Under the pieces are notes generated by a model. It was given only the letters and a program-made list of their open reading frames with translations. It was not told the DNA's origin and searched no databases. 27,910 bases of DNA from Solirubrobacterales bacterium (GTDB taxonomy: Bacteria > Actinomycetota > Thermoleophilia > Solirubrobacterales > Solirubrobacteraceae): contig PLYX01000189.1 in the NCBI GenBank assembly GCA_003151895.1, positions 138 to 28,047 on the forward strand, in the 5' to 3' direction. Below, one piece after another: positions 15,164 through 22,709 of the stretch; position 1 is the stretch's first letter; the number at the start of each line of letters is the position of its first letter. The translations under genes were made by a program, and so were the position numbers.

Positions 15164-16138
15164 GTGCGCCCAATCCCGACGGACGAGCCCATCTCAGCGC
15201 TTGACGACGTCTCGGTAGTCATACCAACGAAGGACCGCGCGGCGCTGCTGCGCCAAACGCTGCGCAGCATAGGCGAGCAGTCGATGCAACCGGCGGAGGT
15301 GATCGTCGCCGACGACGGCTCGACGGATGACACGGAGCGAGTCGTACGCGAGTTCGGAGCGTGCCACCTCCACAATCCTCGCGGCGACTGGCGGCCTTCG
15401 GGAGGCCGCAATGCCGGCATGAGAGCGGCGGGCACAACGTACGTCGCCTTCATCGACTCGGACGATCTGTACCACCCGCGGGCACTCGAGAGGCTGCACG
15501 CGGCCATCGCCGCTCAAAAGGACGCCCCGTTTGCGTTCGGCCGCGGGCTGGCCGCCCGCCTGACGCCCAGCGGCTGGGAGTCCGATGGGGTGATCGCGCC
15601 GCGCGACTGGGAGCTCGAGGACTTCCTGTGCAGTCTCTACGCGCGCAACAGCATCCCCTCCGGCGGCGGGCTGGTACGCCGCGAGTTGGCGCTCGCCCTC
15701 GGAGGCTTTGACCAGCGCTCGGTCTTTGCTCAGGACCACGCGTTTTGGCTGAAGCTAGCGCGCGACGGCGACCCGGTGTACCTACCGGAGCTCGTGTGCG
15801 TGCATCGCCGTCACACCGGCAACCGCATGTCACCGATCGTGGCCGCCGACTACGCCCGGCTGATCACTGCGGTGGCCGAGCAGGATCCGTGCCTGGCTCG
15901 GTGCGTGCCCCGTCGTCTGGGTGTACAGTTGTGCGAGATTTCGATCGAGGCGCTCCATAAGCGAAGCGTCACTGGGCTGTGGATGGCGGCCAAGTGCCTG
16001 ATCGGAGGGCAAGGACGAACCGAGATGCTGCGTGCGGCCCTCACCCACTGGCGCACACGCAAAGAATGCGGGCAAGAGGGCGCGGCGCTACTGAGCCGCG
16101 ATGCCGAGTTGCGCGACTGGCTGGCAACGTATACGTGA
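15164..16138 (+). CDS. GT2-family glycosyltransferase
   Basis: This 324-residue protein has the GT-A fold of family GT2. SVVIPTKDRAALLRQTLRSI opens the nucleotide-binding domain and VIVADDGSTDDT contains the first conserved Asp pair. The metal-binding DXD motif is in AFIDSDD (D98, D100). QDHAFWLKLARDG carries the ED/QDH catalytic-base-like signature. It should act as an inverting transferase in the cytoplasm. GTG at 15164 is the only start that retains the full first strand. It is divergent from the GT4 gene and followed after 52 bases by the acyltransferase on the same strand, likely in one transcript. Confidence 0.87.
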   Translation: MRPIPTDEPISALDDVSVVIPTKDRAALLRQTLRSIGEQSMQPAEVIVADDGSTDDTERVVREFGACHLHNPRGDWRPSGGRNAGMRAAGTTYVAFIDSDDLYHPRALERLHAAIAAQKDAPFAFGRGLAARLTPSGWESDGVIAPRDWELEDFLCSLYARNSIPSGGGLVRRELALALGGFDQRSVFAQDHAFWLKLARDGDPVYLPELVCVHRRHTGNRMSPIVAADYARLITAVAEQDPCLARCVPRRLGVQLCEISIEALHKRSVTGLWMAAKCLIGGQGRTEMLRAALTHWRTRKECGQEGAALLSRDAELRDWLATYT

Positions 16139-16190
16139 GCTTAGCCCTGCGTGACTCAAGCTGGCGTTTCCGACGGCCGAAACGTAGCGC

Positions 16191-17381
16191 GTGACCGGCC
16201 GGCCGAACAGCGGCGAGATCAGCCCTGCGACATCCGAGGCGGGGCGGCAGACCCCTGACACGCGTGGTGTCACCGCAACCCACCTCGCGGCCTCCAACCT
16301 GGATGGGGCCGAGGCCAAAGCGGTCCACAGCAACGCAGTCACCGTCAACGCGAACGTTACGGAGGTCAACATCGAGTTGCAGCCAATCGAGGTCGCGGGA
16401 CTCGCCGTCTTGGAGCGGGAGTGGCGGGAGCTGGAGGGCCGGGCCACGAGCGACTCCATCTACACTTCCTTCGACTGGCTTCGCGCTTGGGCCGAGGTCT
16501 ACCGGCCCAGGCGGCTCGTCGCGATGCGAGCCGTCGATACAGACGACAACCGCACAGCAGCGCTTGGGCTGATCGAAATCGACAGGGTGAGGGAATGGCG
16601 CTTCGCCGGCGGCGCCCAGACTCCACGCCGTGCGCCGCTGTGCGCGAACGGGTACGAGGACGCCGTGTGGAAGGCGCTGGGCAAGTGGCTGCGCTCGCAC
16701 CCGCACGCGTGGTCCACGCTCCATGCGGCCGAGCTCGGGCCGGGCGCCGAGGCTTTGCCGCACGCGCGGATGCAGGTCCGTCACACGCCGTGCCGGTCGC
16801 TGCCGGACTCGTTCGACTCCTATCTAGCATCACTGACTTCAAAGCGGCGCGGCGACGCGCGGAGGCGACTACGCCTGATCGACCAAGTCGGTATTGAGAT
16901 ACGCGAAGTGATGCCCGGCGAACTCGAGCGGGCGATCGAGGACTTCATTCGCCTTCACCATCGCCGTGCAGACACCAAGCGTGAGACGCGACTCAACCTG
17001 GACAATCGTCTGGACAAGCTGCTCATGAGGATCCAGGGCGCCGCCTCGCTCGATCTAACCGTGTTCGAGATGCGCCATTGCGATGAAAGAATCGGCCTTA
17101 ATGTCGTGCTCGAGCGGGGTGGGATCGTTTATCTATACAGCCACGGGTGGGATCCGGCCGCGGCCCGGTTCGCCCCCGGCATCGTGATGGCACTCGAGAC
17201 AATCCGCTACGCGATCGACCGCGGAATGTTGACGATTGACATGGGTCCAGGCGAGCAGCGCTACAAGCTCGACCTCGGCTTCACCCCGGATCCGCGACTG
17301 ATGTTGGAGGCCTACAACCCGTTGGGCTGGGCGCGTGCCCTGCGCATCGCCGCCGACGCCTACGCGCGGCTCCGGCGCTAA
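16191..17381 (+). CDS. GNAT-like acyltransferase with BioF2/CelD-like (Acetyltransf_6) domain
   Basis: This 396-residue protein resembles CelD/BioF2-like acyltransferases found in cellulose and exopolysaccharide clusters. A poorly conserved N-terminus (about 1-60) precedes IELQPIEVAGLAVLEREWRE. SIYTSFDWLRAWAEVY is a recurrent family motif. The C-terminal GNAT half holds SLTSKRRGDARRRLRLI, FIRLHHRRAD, GLNVVLERGGIVYLYSHGWD and IDMGPGEQRYKLDLGF. It may add acetyl, amino-acid or other acyl groups to the polysaccharide precursor, but the substrate is unknown. The GTG at 16191 has no clear ribosome site. The N-terminal 60 residues are weakly conserved in appearance, so the real start may be an internal GTG. 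Confidence 0.8.
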   Translation: MTGRPNSGEISPATSEAGRQTPDTRGVTATHLAASNLDGAEAKAVHSNAVTVNANVTEVNIELQPIEVAGLAVLEREWRELEGRATSDSIYTSFDWLRAWAEVYRPRRLVAMRAVDTDDNRTAALGLIEIDRVREWRFAGGAQTPRRAPLCANGYEDAVWKALGKWLRSHPHAWSTLHAAELGPGAEALPHARMQVRHTPCRSLPDSFDSYLASLTSKRRGDARRRLRLIDQVGIEIREVMPGELERAIEDFIRLHHRRADTKRETRLNLDNRLDKLLMRIQGAASLDLTVFEMRHCDERIGLNVVLERGGIVYLYSHGWDPAAARFAPGIVMALETIRYAIDRGMLTIDMGPGEQRYKLDLGFTPDPRLMLEAYNPLGWARALRIAADAYARLRR

Positions 17382-17382
17382 G

Positions 17383-17415
17383 GGCGCCCCCGCCAGATGT
17401 TCTGGCGCGGGCGTC
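17383..17415. terminator. Bidirectional hairpin terminator between convergent genes
   Basis: CGCCAGA (17391-17397) and TCTGGCG (17401-17407) make a perfect 7-bp stem with a TGT loop. After one C-C mismatch it is extended by seven more pairs (17383-17389 with 17409-17415, one G-U). It lies directly after the acyltransferase stop and ends four bases before the last codon of the convergent flippase gene. It is GC-rich and symmetrical, so it can act on both transcripts; no U-tract is present. Confidence 0.7.
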
Positions 17416-17418
17416 GAG

Positions 17419-20166
17419 TCACCTCGCAATCTCGCGATAGACCGATTCGTAGGCGGACACCATCGTCTCGATGTCGAAGCGCTCGAGCGCCAGCGCTCGG
17501 GCGCGGGCACCCATACGAGCGCGCAAGGCCACATCCCCAAGCAGTCGTCGTAGAGCGCTCACCAGAGCGTCAAGATCATCGACCCCCACCAAGAAACCGG
17601 TCTCCCCATCGATGAAGCTTTCGGCGATGCTGCCGATGTCGGTGGCCACCACTGGCAGTCCTGCGAGCATGGCCTCGATGACCGCCAAGGGCAACGCCGT
17701 CTCGGTCCTGGTTGGCAGGACGAAGACGTCGAACTCCGCCAGCCACCGTCGCGGGTGGGGGTCGAAACCGGGTGTCCGCACGCGATCGGCGACTCCCAAG
17801 CGCGTGGCGAGCGCGCGGATCTCGGGGAGCATCGGCCCCTCGCCCACGATCACGGCGGTGGCGTTGGGCAACTCGGGCAGGGCGCGCACGATCAGCTCTA
17901 TGCGCTTATGGGGACCGATCCGCGAGACCGTCCCGATCACCGGCCCCGAAGCGCCCGTAGCGCTTGACCGAAGTCTTGGGGGCAGATCCACGGACCGGTC
18001 CTCCACCTCGGGAACACCGTTGCGAATCGTGACGATGGACCCTTCGGCCAACCCGATCAGCCGCTCGATCTCGCGCGCCGACCATTCGCCGACGGCGACG
18101 TGCGCGGCAAGCCTACGTGAGATCAAACGCTTGATGGCCCTCTGCGCTCGCTGGTTCGACGGGACGAGCGCGTTCTCCACAACCACCACTCGCGTGCCGG
18201 GGGTGAGCAGCCCGGCCAGTATCCCATACTGGCCGGCCCACGGGCTGCTCAAACTCGCGTGCAGCACTTCGGGTCTAAGCCGACGAATGGTACGGACATG
18301 GGCGACGATCCCGCCGAGCCGCAACTTGTTCGCGACGGGCGGAACGATCACCTTGCCAGCGGCCGGCCGATACGAGGCAATCCAGGAGACGACTGCGGGC
18401 TCCACGCCGACCACCGTCACCGCGATCCGCTCGTCGAGCCCTCCGATCAGATAGCCGAGGGCCTGCTCCGCCCCGCCTCGCTGCGTCGCGTCGCTGTAGA
18501 CGACCAGACGCTCGCAAGCAGGTCCTTCCGGCGCGTCCAAGGGAGCCGACGAGGCACCCACCGGCCGCTTTGCGTCCGGCGCGGGTCCATCGCCCACGAC
18601 CCTCTTGACGAGCCTGCCGGCGCGCTCGCCGAAGCGCGAGGACACAGTCACGCAGACCCAATCGCGGTCATCGGCTGGCACGACGCGCAGGAGGGCCGCG
18701 AGCGGCAGGAACACCACCGTGCCGCCCACGGCCCCAACCAGCAGGCCGGCCAGCGCGCCGATCTGCGCGTACAACCCCCAGGCGGCCAGTCCCGCGGAGA
18801 CCGAGGCAAGGAAGGTGCGCACAACCGCCGACAGGTCGATCGCCGCGGGCCTGACGTGAGTGCTCGCGTACACGAGCAGCGGAACGGCCACCACCAACTG
18901 GCCGCCGATGTCGGCGATGGCGGCCCCGATGGCGGCGTGAGCGGGGACGAGCAGGAAGTTGAGCCCGATGGTCACAGCGCCCCCGACGACCTCGCACCCC
19001 AAGGCAACGCGCAACGACCCCAGCCCGATCAGCAACGAGCTCGCGACGGCCAGCAGCGGAATCAAGGGGAACAACGAGAGCAGGATCAGCAGCACTGGAC
19101 CGGCGGGGGCGTAGGAGGCGCCATATGCCAGCCGGATCAACGCGGGGCCGAGCGCGACGAAGCCCGCCAGCAGCGGCAGGCTGGCGATTGGCAGCAGTCG
19201 CTGCGCGCGCCAGTAGCCGGAGCGGATGCGCTCGTGCTGGCGCGCCCCGTAGAGCGTCGCGAAGGCCGGCGAGAGAGTGCCGGCGAGCGCGGCCGGCAGG
19301 AGCGCCAAGCCGTTCGCGGCGGCGAAAGCGATCGAGTAGAAGGCGATCTCCTGATCGGTCGAGTAGGCGCGCAGGAAGAAGAACTCAGAGCGCTGCCACA
19401 CCACGAAGGTGGCGAGCGTCATGAGCGTCGCAAGAATCGCATAGCTAGTGGTTCGACGGCGCAGGTCGCGAGCCGGGTCGATGTGACGCGGAAGAGTGCG
19501 AAGCGTCCCGCGCGCGAGGATCGCCATAGCGATCAGCGCAGCCGCCGCCGTGACGGTCTCGACGGCGAACATCCCGGTGATGCCTCCGCCGGCCGCGAGC
19601 ACACCGATCGTCACAGGCATGCCGACGATGGTCGTCAGGAGGCCCACCATCGACGCTTGGCGCCACTTCTGGCTCCCCGCGAGCACCGCCCAGGGCACGC
19701 CCGCTCCGGCGATCAGCGCACACTCCACGCCCGCAAGTAGCCACGCCGTCATCGGAGACGCGCCCAACAGGCCGGCAACGGCCAGCATCGACCCGCCAGC
19801 CAAGCCGCCCGCGATCAATATCGGCAGCGCCCAACGCGCGAGACCGCGCACGGCGTCGCGACGGTCGGCGCCGAGCGCCTCACCGATCGAGCGCATCAGC
19901 GCCTCCTTGAGACCTTCGCTGATGAGCTGCGACAGCGAGATCATCGTGAACGCTATGAAACTCTGGCGCCCCATCCCGGACGGACCGAGGAAGCGGGCGG
20001 CGGCCACCGAGATAATCAGGGCGAAACCCTGCGGGAGCGCTTGACTGAAGGAGTTCCAGATCCCGCCAGCGATCACGGACAGCCCCGTCGTGCCGGCCGC
20101 CGCCTGCGAGTCGATCTTCTCCGTCAAGAGTCCCCCCGCGACGGCGCTGTCACGTATGTCCCGCAT
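17419..20166 (-). CDS. Wzx-type flippase fused to a GT4 glycosyltransferase
   Basis: This 915-residue protein joins two normally separate functions. Residues about 30-505 form a polysaccharide flippase of the MATE/Wzx superfamily with about 12-14 membrane spans (GGIWNSFSQALPQGFALIIS, ARFLGPSGMGRQSF, LPAALAGTLSPAFATLYG). A charged linker (about 506-545) leads to a GT4 domain. It starts LVVYSDATQRGGAEQALGYL and contains EVLHASLSSPWAG, IVTIRNGVPE and GTVSRIGPHKR. The donor-site motif is E822-TALPLAVI-E831, one residue longer than the canonical EX7E. The frame is uninterrupted and codon use looks uniform, so this is not an assembly join of two genes by a missing stop that I can see. It would flip lipid-linked units while a cytoplasmic GT domain is tethered to the exporter. 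Start is ATG 20166. Confidence 0.87.
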   Translation of the reverse strand: MRDIRDSAVAGGLLTEKIDSQAAAGTTGLSVIAGGIWNSFSQALPQGFALIISVAAARFLGPSGMGRQSFIAFTMISLSQLISEGLKEALMRSIGEALGADRRDAVRGLARWALPILIAGGLAGGSMLAVAGLLGASPMTAWLLAGVECALIAGAGVPWAVLAGSQKWRQASMVGLLTTIVGMPVTIGVLAAGGGITGMFAVETVTAAAALIAMAILARGTLRTLPRHIDPARDLRRRTTSYAILATLMTLATFVVWQRSEFFFLRAYSTDQEIAFYSIAFAAANGLALLPAALAGTLSPAFATLYGARQHERIRSGYWRAQRLLPIASLPLLAGFVALGPALIRLAYGASYAPAGPVLLILLSLFPLIPLLAVASSLLIGLGSLRVALGCEVVGGAVTIGLNFLLVPAHAAIGAAIADIGGQLVVAVPLLVYASTHVRPAAIDLSAVVRTFLASVSAGLAAWGLYAQIGALAGLLVGAVGGTVVFLPLAALLRVVPADDRDWVCVTVSSRFGERAGRLVKRVVGDGPAPDAKRPVGASSAPLDAPEGPACERLVVYSDATQRGGAEQALGYLIGGLDERIAVTVVGVEPAVVSWIASYRPAAGKVIVPPVANKLRLGGIVAHVRTIRRLRPEVLHASLSSPWAGQYGILAGLLTPGTRVVVVENALVPSNQRAQRAIKRLISRRLAAHVAVGEWSAREIERLIGLAEGSIVTIRNGVPEVEDRSVDLPPRLRSSATGASGPVIGTVSRIGPHKRIELIVRALPELPNATAVIVGEGPMLPEIRALATRLGVADRVRTPGFDPHPRRWLAEFDVFVLPTRTETALPLAVIEAMLAGLPVVATDIGSIAESFIDGETGFLVGVDDLDALVSALRRLLGDVALRARMGARARALALERFDIETMVSAYESVYREIAR

Positions 20167-20256
20167 ATCTGGGCAACCCCGAAGTCGGTAACTCGAGCCC
20201 GGCCGTCACGCTCCAACCAGCGTGATCCGGGATCTATCTTATGCTGCACACCGGCC

Positions 20257-21129
20257 ATGGACCTCCGTAGGACGAGCCGAGCACCGACCGGAGTCGCGCG
20301 CCGCTGGCAAGCCGCCCGTCGCGGACGCGCGGAGCGTCGCTTTCACACCACGCTGCGGTTCGATCCGAAGGCGGCGCCCCTACTGCTCTCACCCCACTGG
20401 GACGACGCGGTGCTCGACTGTTGGGCGCTGCTGGGGAGTCCCGGCGATCTGGCGGTGGTCAACGTGTTCGCCGGGACACCGGTCCCGGGACGGTTGACGC
20501 GCTGGGACCGGGTCACCGGTGCGGTCGACTCCAGCGTGAGGACACGAGAGCGGGCCACCGAGGACGCAGAGGCCCTCGCGCAGGTCGGGCGGGGGGCAGT
20601 GAACCTACCCCTGCTCGACGCGGAGTACCGCGCACCCGGGCCGTCTCCGTCGCTGCGCGACATCGACCAAGCCCTGACCGCCAACGTGCCTGCCACATCG
20701 CGGGTGTATGCCCCCGCCGGACTGGGCAATAACACCGACCACGAGCTCGTCCGCTGGTATGCGCGGGTTCTCGCGCGCCGCGGCATCCCCGTCTCGCTGT
20801 ACGCCGATCTGCCCTACTGCGTCGTGCATGGCTGGCCGCACTGGGTGGACGGAAGCGAGCCCGATTCGCACCGTGACGTGGACGCGTTCTGGCGGACCTT
20901 CCTCCTCGACGTACCCGAGCTCGAGGAACTGCGCAACGCCCGCACCGAGCGCCTGGACGATGAGCGCGCGGCGGCCAAGCTCGCCGCGATGCGCACGTAC
21001 CGCACTCAGTTCTCGAGCCTCGACGGGGGCACGGCGGGGATCCTCAGCAACGCCGCCATTCACCGCTTCGAGGTGATGTGGGACCTAGACGCGACTGCGC
21101 CCCCCGACAGAGAGCGCAAGCGTCGGTGA
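20257..21129 (+). CDS. PIG-L/LmbE-family deacetylase
   Basis: This 290-residue protein carries the zinc-site motifs of the PIG-L (LmbE) family: SPHWDD (H47, D49, D50) and NNTDHELV (H162). Known members remove acetyl groups from N-acetylglucosamine-type sugars (GlcNAc-PI, mycothiol and bacillithiol precursors, some glycan units). In this locus a role in deacetylating an amino sugar of the polysaccharide unit is plausible. The frame is open upstream into the opposite gene; ATG 20257 is the first start after the divergent promoter region. A TATGCT hexamer lies 11 bases upstream. No signal peptide is present, so it should act in the cytoplasm. Confidence 0.85.
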   Translation: MDLRRTSRAPTGVARRWQAARRGRAERRFHTTLRFDPKAAPLLLSPHWDDAVLDCWALLGSPGDLAVVNVFAGTPVPGRLTRWDRVTGAVDSSVRTRERATEDAEALAQVGRGAVNLPLLDAEYRAPGPSPSLRDIDQALTANVPATSRVYAPAGLGNNTDHELVRWYARVLARRGIPVSLYADLPYCVVHGWPHWVDGSEPDSHRDVDAFWRTFLLDVPELEELRNARTERLDDERAAAKLAAMRTYRTQFSSLDGGTAGILSNAAIHRFEVMWDLDATAPPDRERKRR

Positions 21130-21157
21130 CGCTCGGTCGGGTCTCCGCCGGGCGAGG

Positions 21158-21601
21158 TCAGGTAGTGCGGATGATCAGCACCGAGCAGGGCGCATGGTGA
21201 GAGACCTTGTTCGGAACGGACCCCAAGAGGAACCGCTTCGCGCCGGTCATCCCCTTGTTGCCGACGACGATCAGGTCGGCGTCGCGCTCTTCGGCCACGT
21301 CGAGGATCGCGTCGGCGGGGTCGCCTTGGCGCGGGTATACGTTCACCGCGACCCCAGCCTCGCGGGCCACCTCGGCGGCCGCCTCGAGCGTGGCGTCGAC
21401 GTCCTCGCGCGGGTTGACCGCCCACTCCAGGTCCTCGGGCACCTCTCGGCGCTCCTCGCGCAACCGTTGTGCGGGCACCGGCTCATAAGCACTGACCAGC
21501 TCGAGCGTCGCACCCACTGACTTGGCGAGATCGACCGCTTGGCGCACCGCCTGACCGGCGGTGTCCGAGCCGTCCGTTCCAACAACTATCGACTTGAACA
21601 T
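21158..21601 (-). CDS. Universal stress protein (UspA family)
   Basis: This 147-residue protein is a single UspA domain. It starts MFKSIVVGTDGSDTAGQAV with the first-strand Asp. The C-terminal ATP-binding motif G-2X-G-9X-G(S/T) is intact in VVGNKGMTGAKRFLLGS, so it belongs to the ATP-binding class. Such proteins help cells survive starvation and other stresses in the cytoplasm. A good ribosome site, GGGAGA, lies about five bases before the ATG at 21601. It lies between the deacetylase and the phosphatase but is on the opposite strand, so it is probably a separate unit and not part of the polysaccharide pathway. Confidence 0.93.
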   Translation of the reverse strand: MFKSIVVGTDGSDTAGQAVRQAVDLAKSVGATLELVSAYEPVPAQRLREERREVPEDLEWAVNPREDVDATLEAAAEVAREAGVAVNVYPRQGDPADAILDVAEERDADLIVVGNKGMTGAKRFLLGSVPNKVSHHAPCSVLIIRTT

Positions 21602-21721
21602 GACTCTCCCTTGGCTTCTGTTCGAGCTTCGAGCCAGCCGATCATATCTACCCGGCCTGAGGGCGTATCCGCACTGCCTTCAAGACCCCTCCTGGCGACC
21701 TGCCATATCGTTGTGAACCAC

Positions 21722-22495
21722 GTGATCGACCTCCACTGCCACGTTCTCCCCGGGATCGACGACGGGCCCGCCACGATCGAGGCCTCCGTCGCGCTCGTGC
21801 GCGCGGCGGCGGCGGCGGGCGTGCGCGTGATGGTGGCCACGCCGCACGTGAGCTGGCGCTACCCCAACGAGGCCCCCACGATCGCGCGGCTGACGGGCGA
21901 GCTGAATGAGCGCCTGCGTCAAGAGAGGATCGCCGTCGAGATCCGCCCCGGCGCCGAGATCGCGATGACCCGGGCCGGCGACATCGATCGCGCGGAACTG
22001 CCCCGTTTGGGAATCGGGGGCGGACCATGGCTGCTGCTGGAGCCGCCCTTCACCCCGCTTGTTACCGGGCTGGATACGGTCGTCCTGGGCTTGCAGAGCG
22101 ACGGCTATCGGATACTGCTCGCCCATCCTGAGCGCTGCCCCGCGTTTCACAGCGACCCCGAGGTGCTGCGATCACTCGTGCGTGCGGGCGCGCTGACATC
22201 GATCACCGCCGGCTCGCTCGTCGGCCGTTTCAGCAGTGAGGTGCGGCGCTTTGCGCTCAACATGGTGGCGGAAGAACTGGTTCACAACGTCGCCTCCGAC
22301 GCTCATGACGAGGTCCGTCGTCCACCGGGCATCGCGGCCGAGCTCGAGCAGGCGGGGCTCGGTCCGCTGAACGATTGGCTGACGCTCGATGTGCCTGAAG
22401 CAATCCTCAGCGGAGAGCCGATACCTCCACGCCCGGCGTTTACGATCCCGCGCATAGAGAGGAGTAGACGCCGGATGTGGCCTCACCGCCACTGA
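21722..22495 (+). CDS. CpsB/YwqE-type tyrosine-protein phosphatase (PHP domain)
   Basis: This protein of about 257 residues is a PHP-fold manganese-dependent phosphatase. Metal-binding motifs are clear: IDLHCHVLPGIDDGP at the start, VATPHVS, LLAHPERC and ASDAHDE. CpsB-type enzymes dephosphorylate the BY-kinase that governs capsule chain length, so the partner is likely the kinase at 7242. GTG 21722 places IDLHCH at the N-terminus as in known relatives; GTG 21713 is an alternative three codons upstream. A TATCGT hexamer (21706-21711) lies just upstream and no Shine-Dalgarno is visible. It is divergent from the stress protein gene. Confidence 0.87.
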   Translation: MIDLHCHVLPGIDDGPATIEASVALVRAAAAAGVRVMVATPHVSWRYPNEAPTIARLTGELNERLRQERIAVEIRPGAEIAMTRAGDIDRAELPRLGIGGGPWLLLEPPFTPLVTGLDTVVLGLQSDGYRILLAHPERCPAFHSDPEVLRSLVRAGALTSITAGSLVGRFSSEVRRFALNMVAEELVHNVASDAHDEVRRPPGIAAELEQAGLGPLNDWLTLDVPEAILSGEPIPPRPAFTIPRIERSRRRMWPHRH

Positions 22496-22542
22496 CGCCG
22501 ACGCCGCCCGGACGTATTTTGGGCCTGTCGCCTGACGCTCAC

Positions 22543-22629
22543 TCAGGCAAGCTTCGTGATCGCGATGATCATCCCGATCAACACGAACACCACGATCGCG
22601 CCCTGCAGCCAGATCCAGGTCGGTGACAT
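22543..22629 (-). CDS. 28-residue single-span membrane protein
   Basis: A short minus-strand frame encodes 28 residues. It starts MSPTWIWLQGAIVV and ends MIIAITKLA, with an uninterrupted hydrophobic stretch of about 18 residues, enough for one membrane helix. A positively charged Lys lies near the C-terminus. The codons are GC-rich at third positions like the neighbours. A TAGGCT hexamer (22644-22639) nine bases upstream could be a -10 element. It lies between two plus-strand genes. No family is recognised. The clean helix and balanced codon use favour a real small membrane protein. Confidence 0.5.
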   Translation of the reverse strand: MSPTWIWLQGAIVVFVLIGMIIAITKLA

Positions 22630-22709
22630 AGCCGCGACAGCCTAGCTGCGTAATGGAAATAGCACGTGCAGGCGCCAGCATTCATACCGAGTCGGACTAT
22701 CGTGTAGGG

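Noticed and set aside
18259..19740. Long plus-strand open frame opposite the flippase-GT fusion
   Set aside because: The translation is extremely rich in Arg, Gln, Glu and Gly and is antisense to a clear membrane protein, so it is a composition effect.
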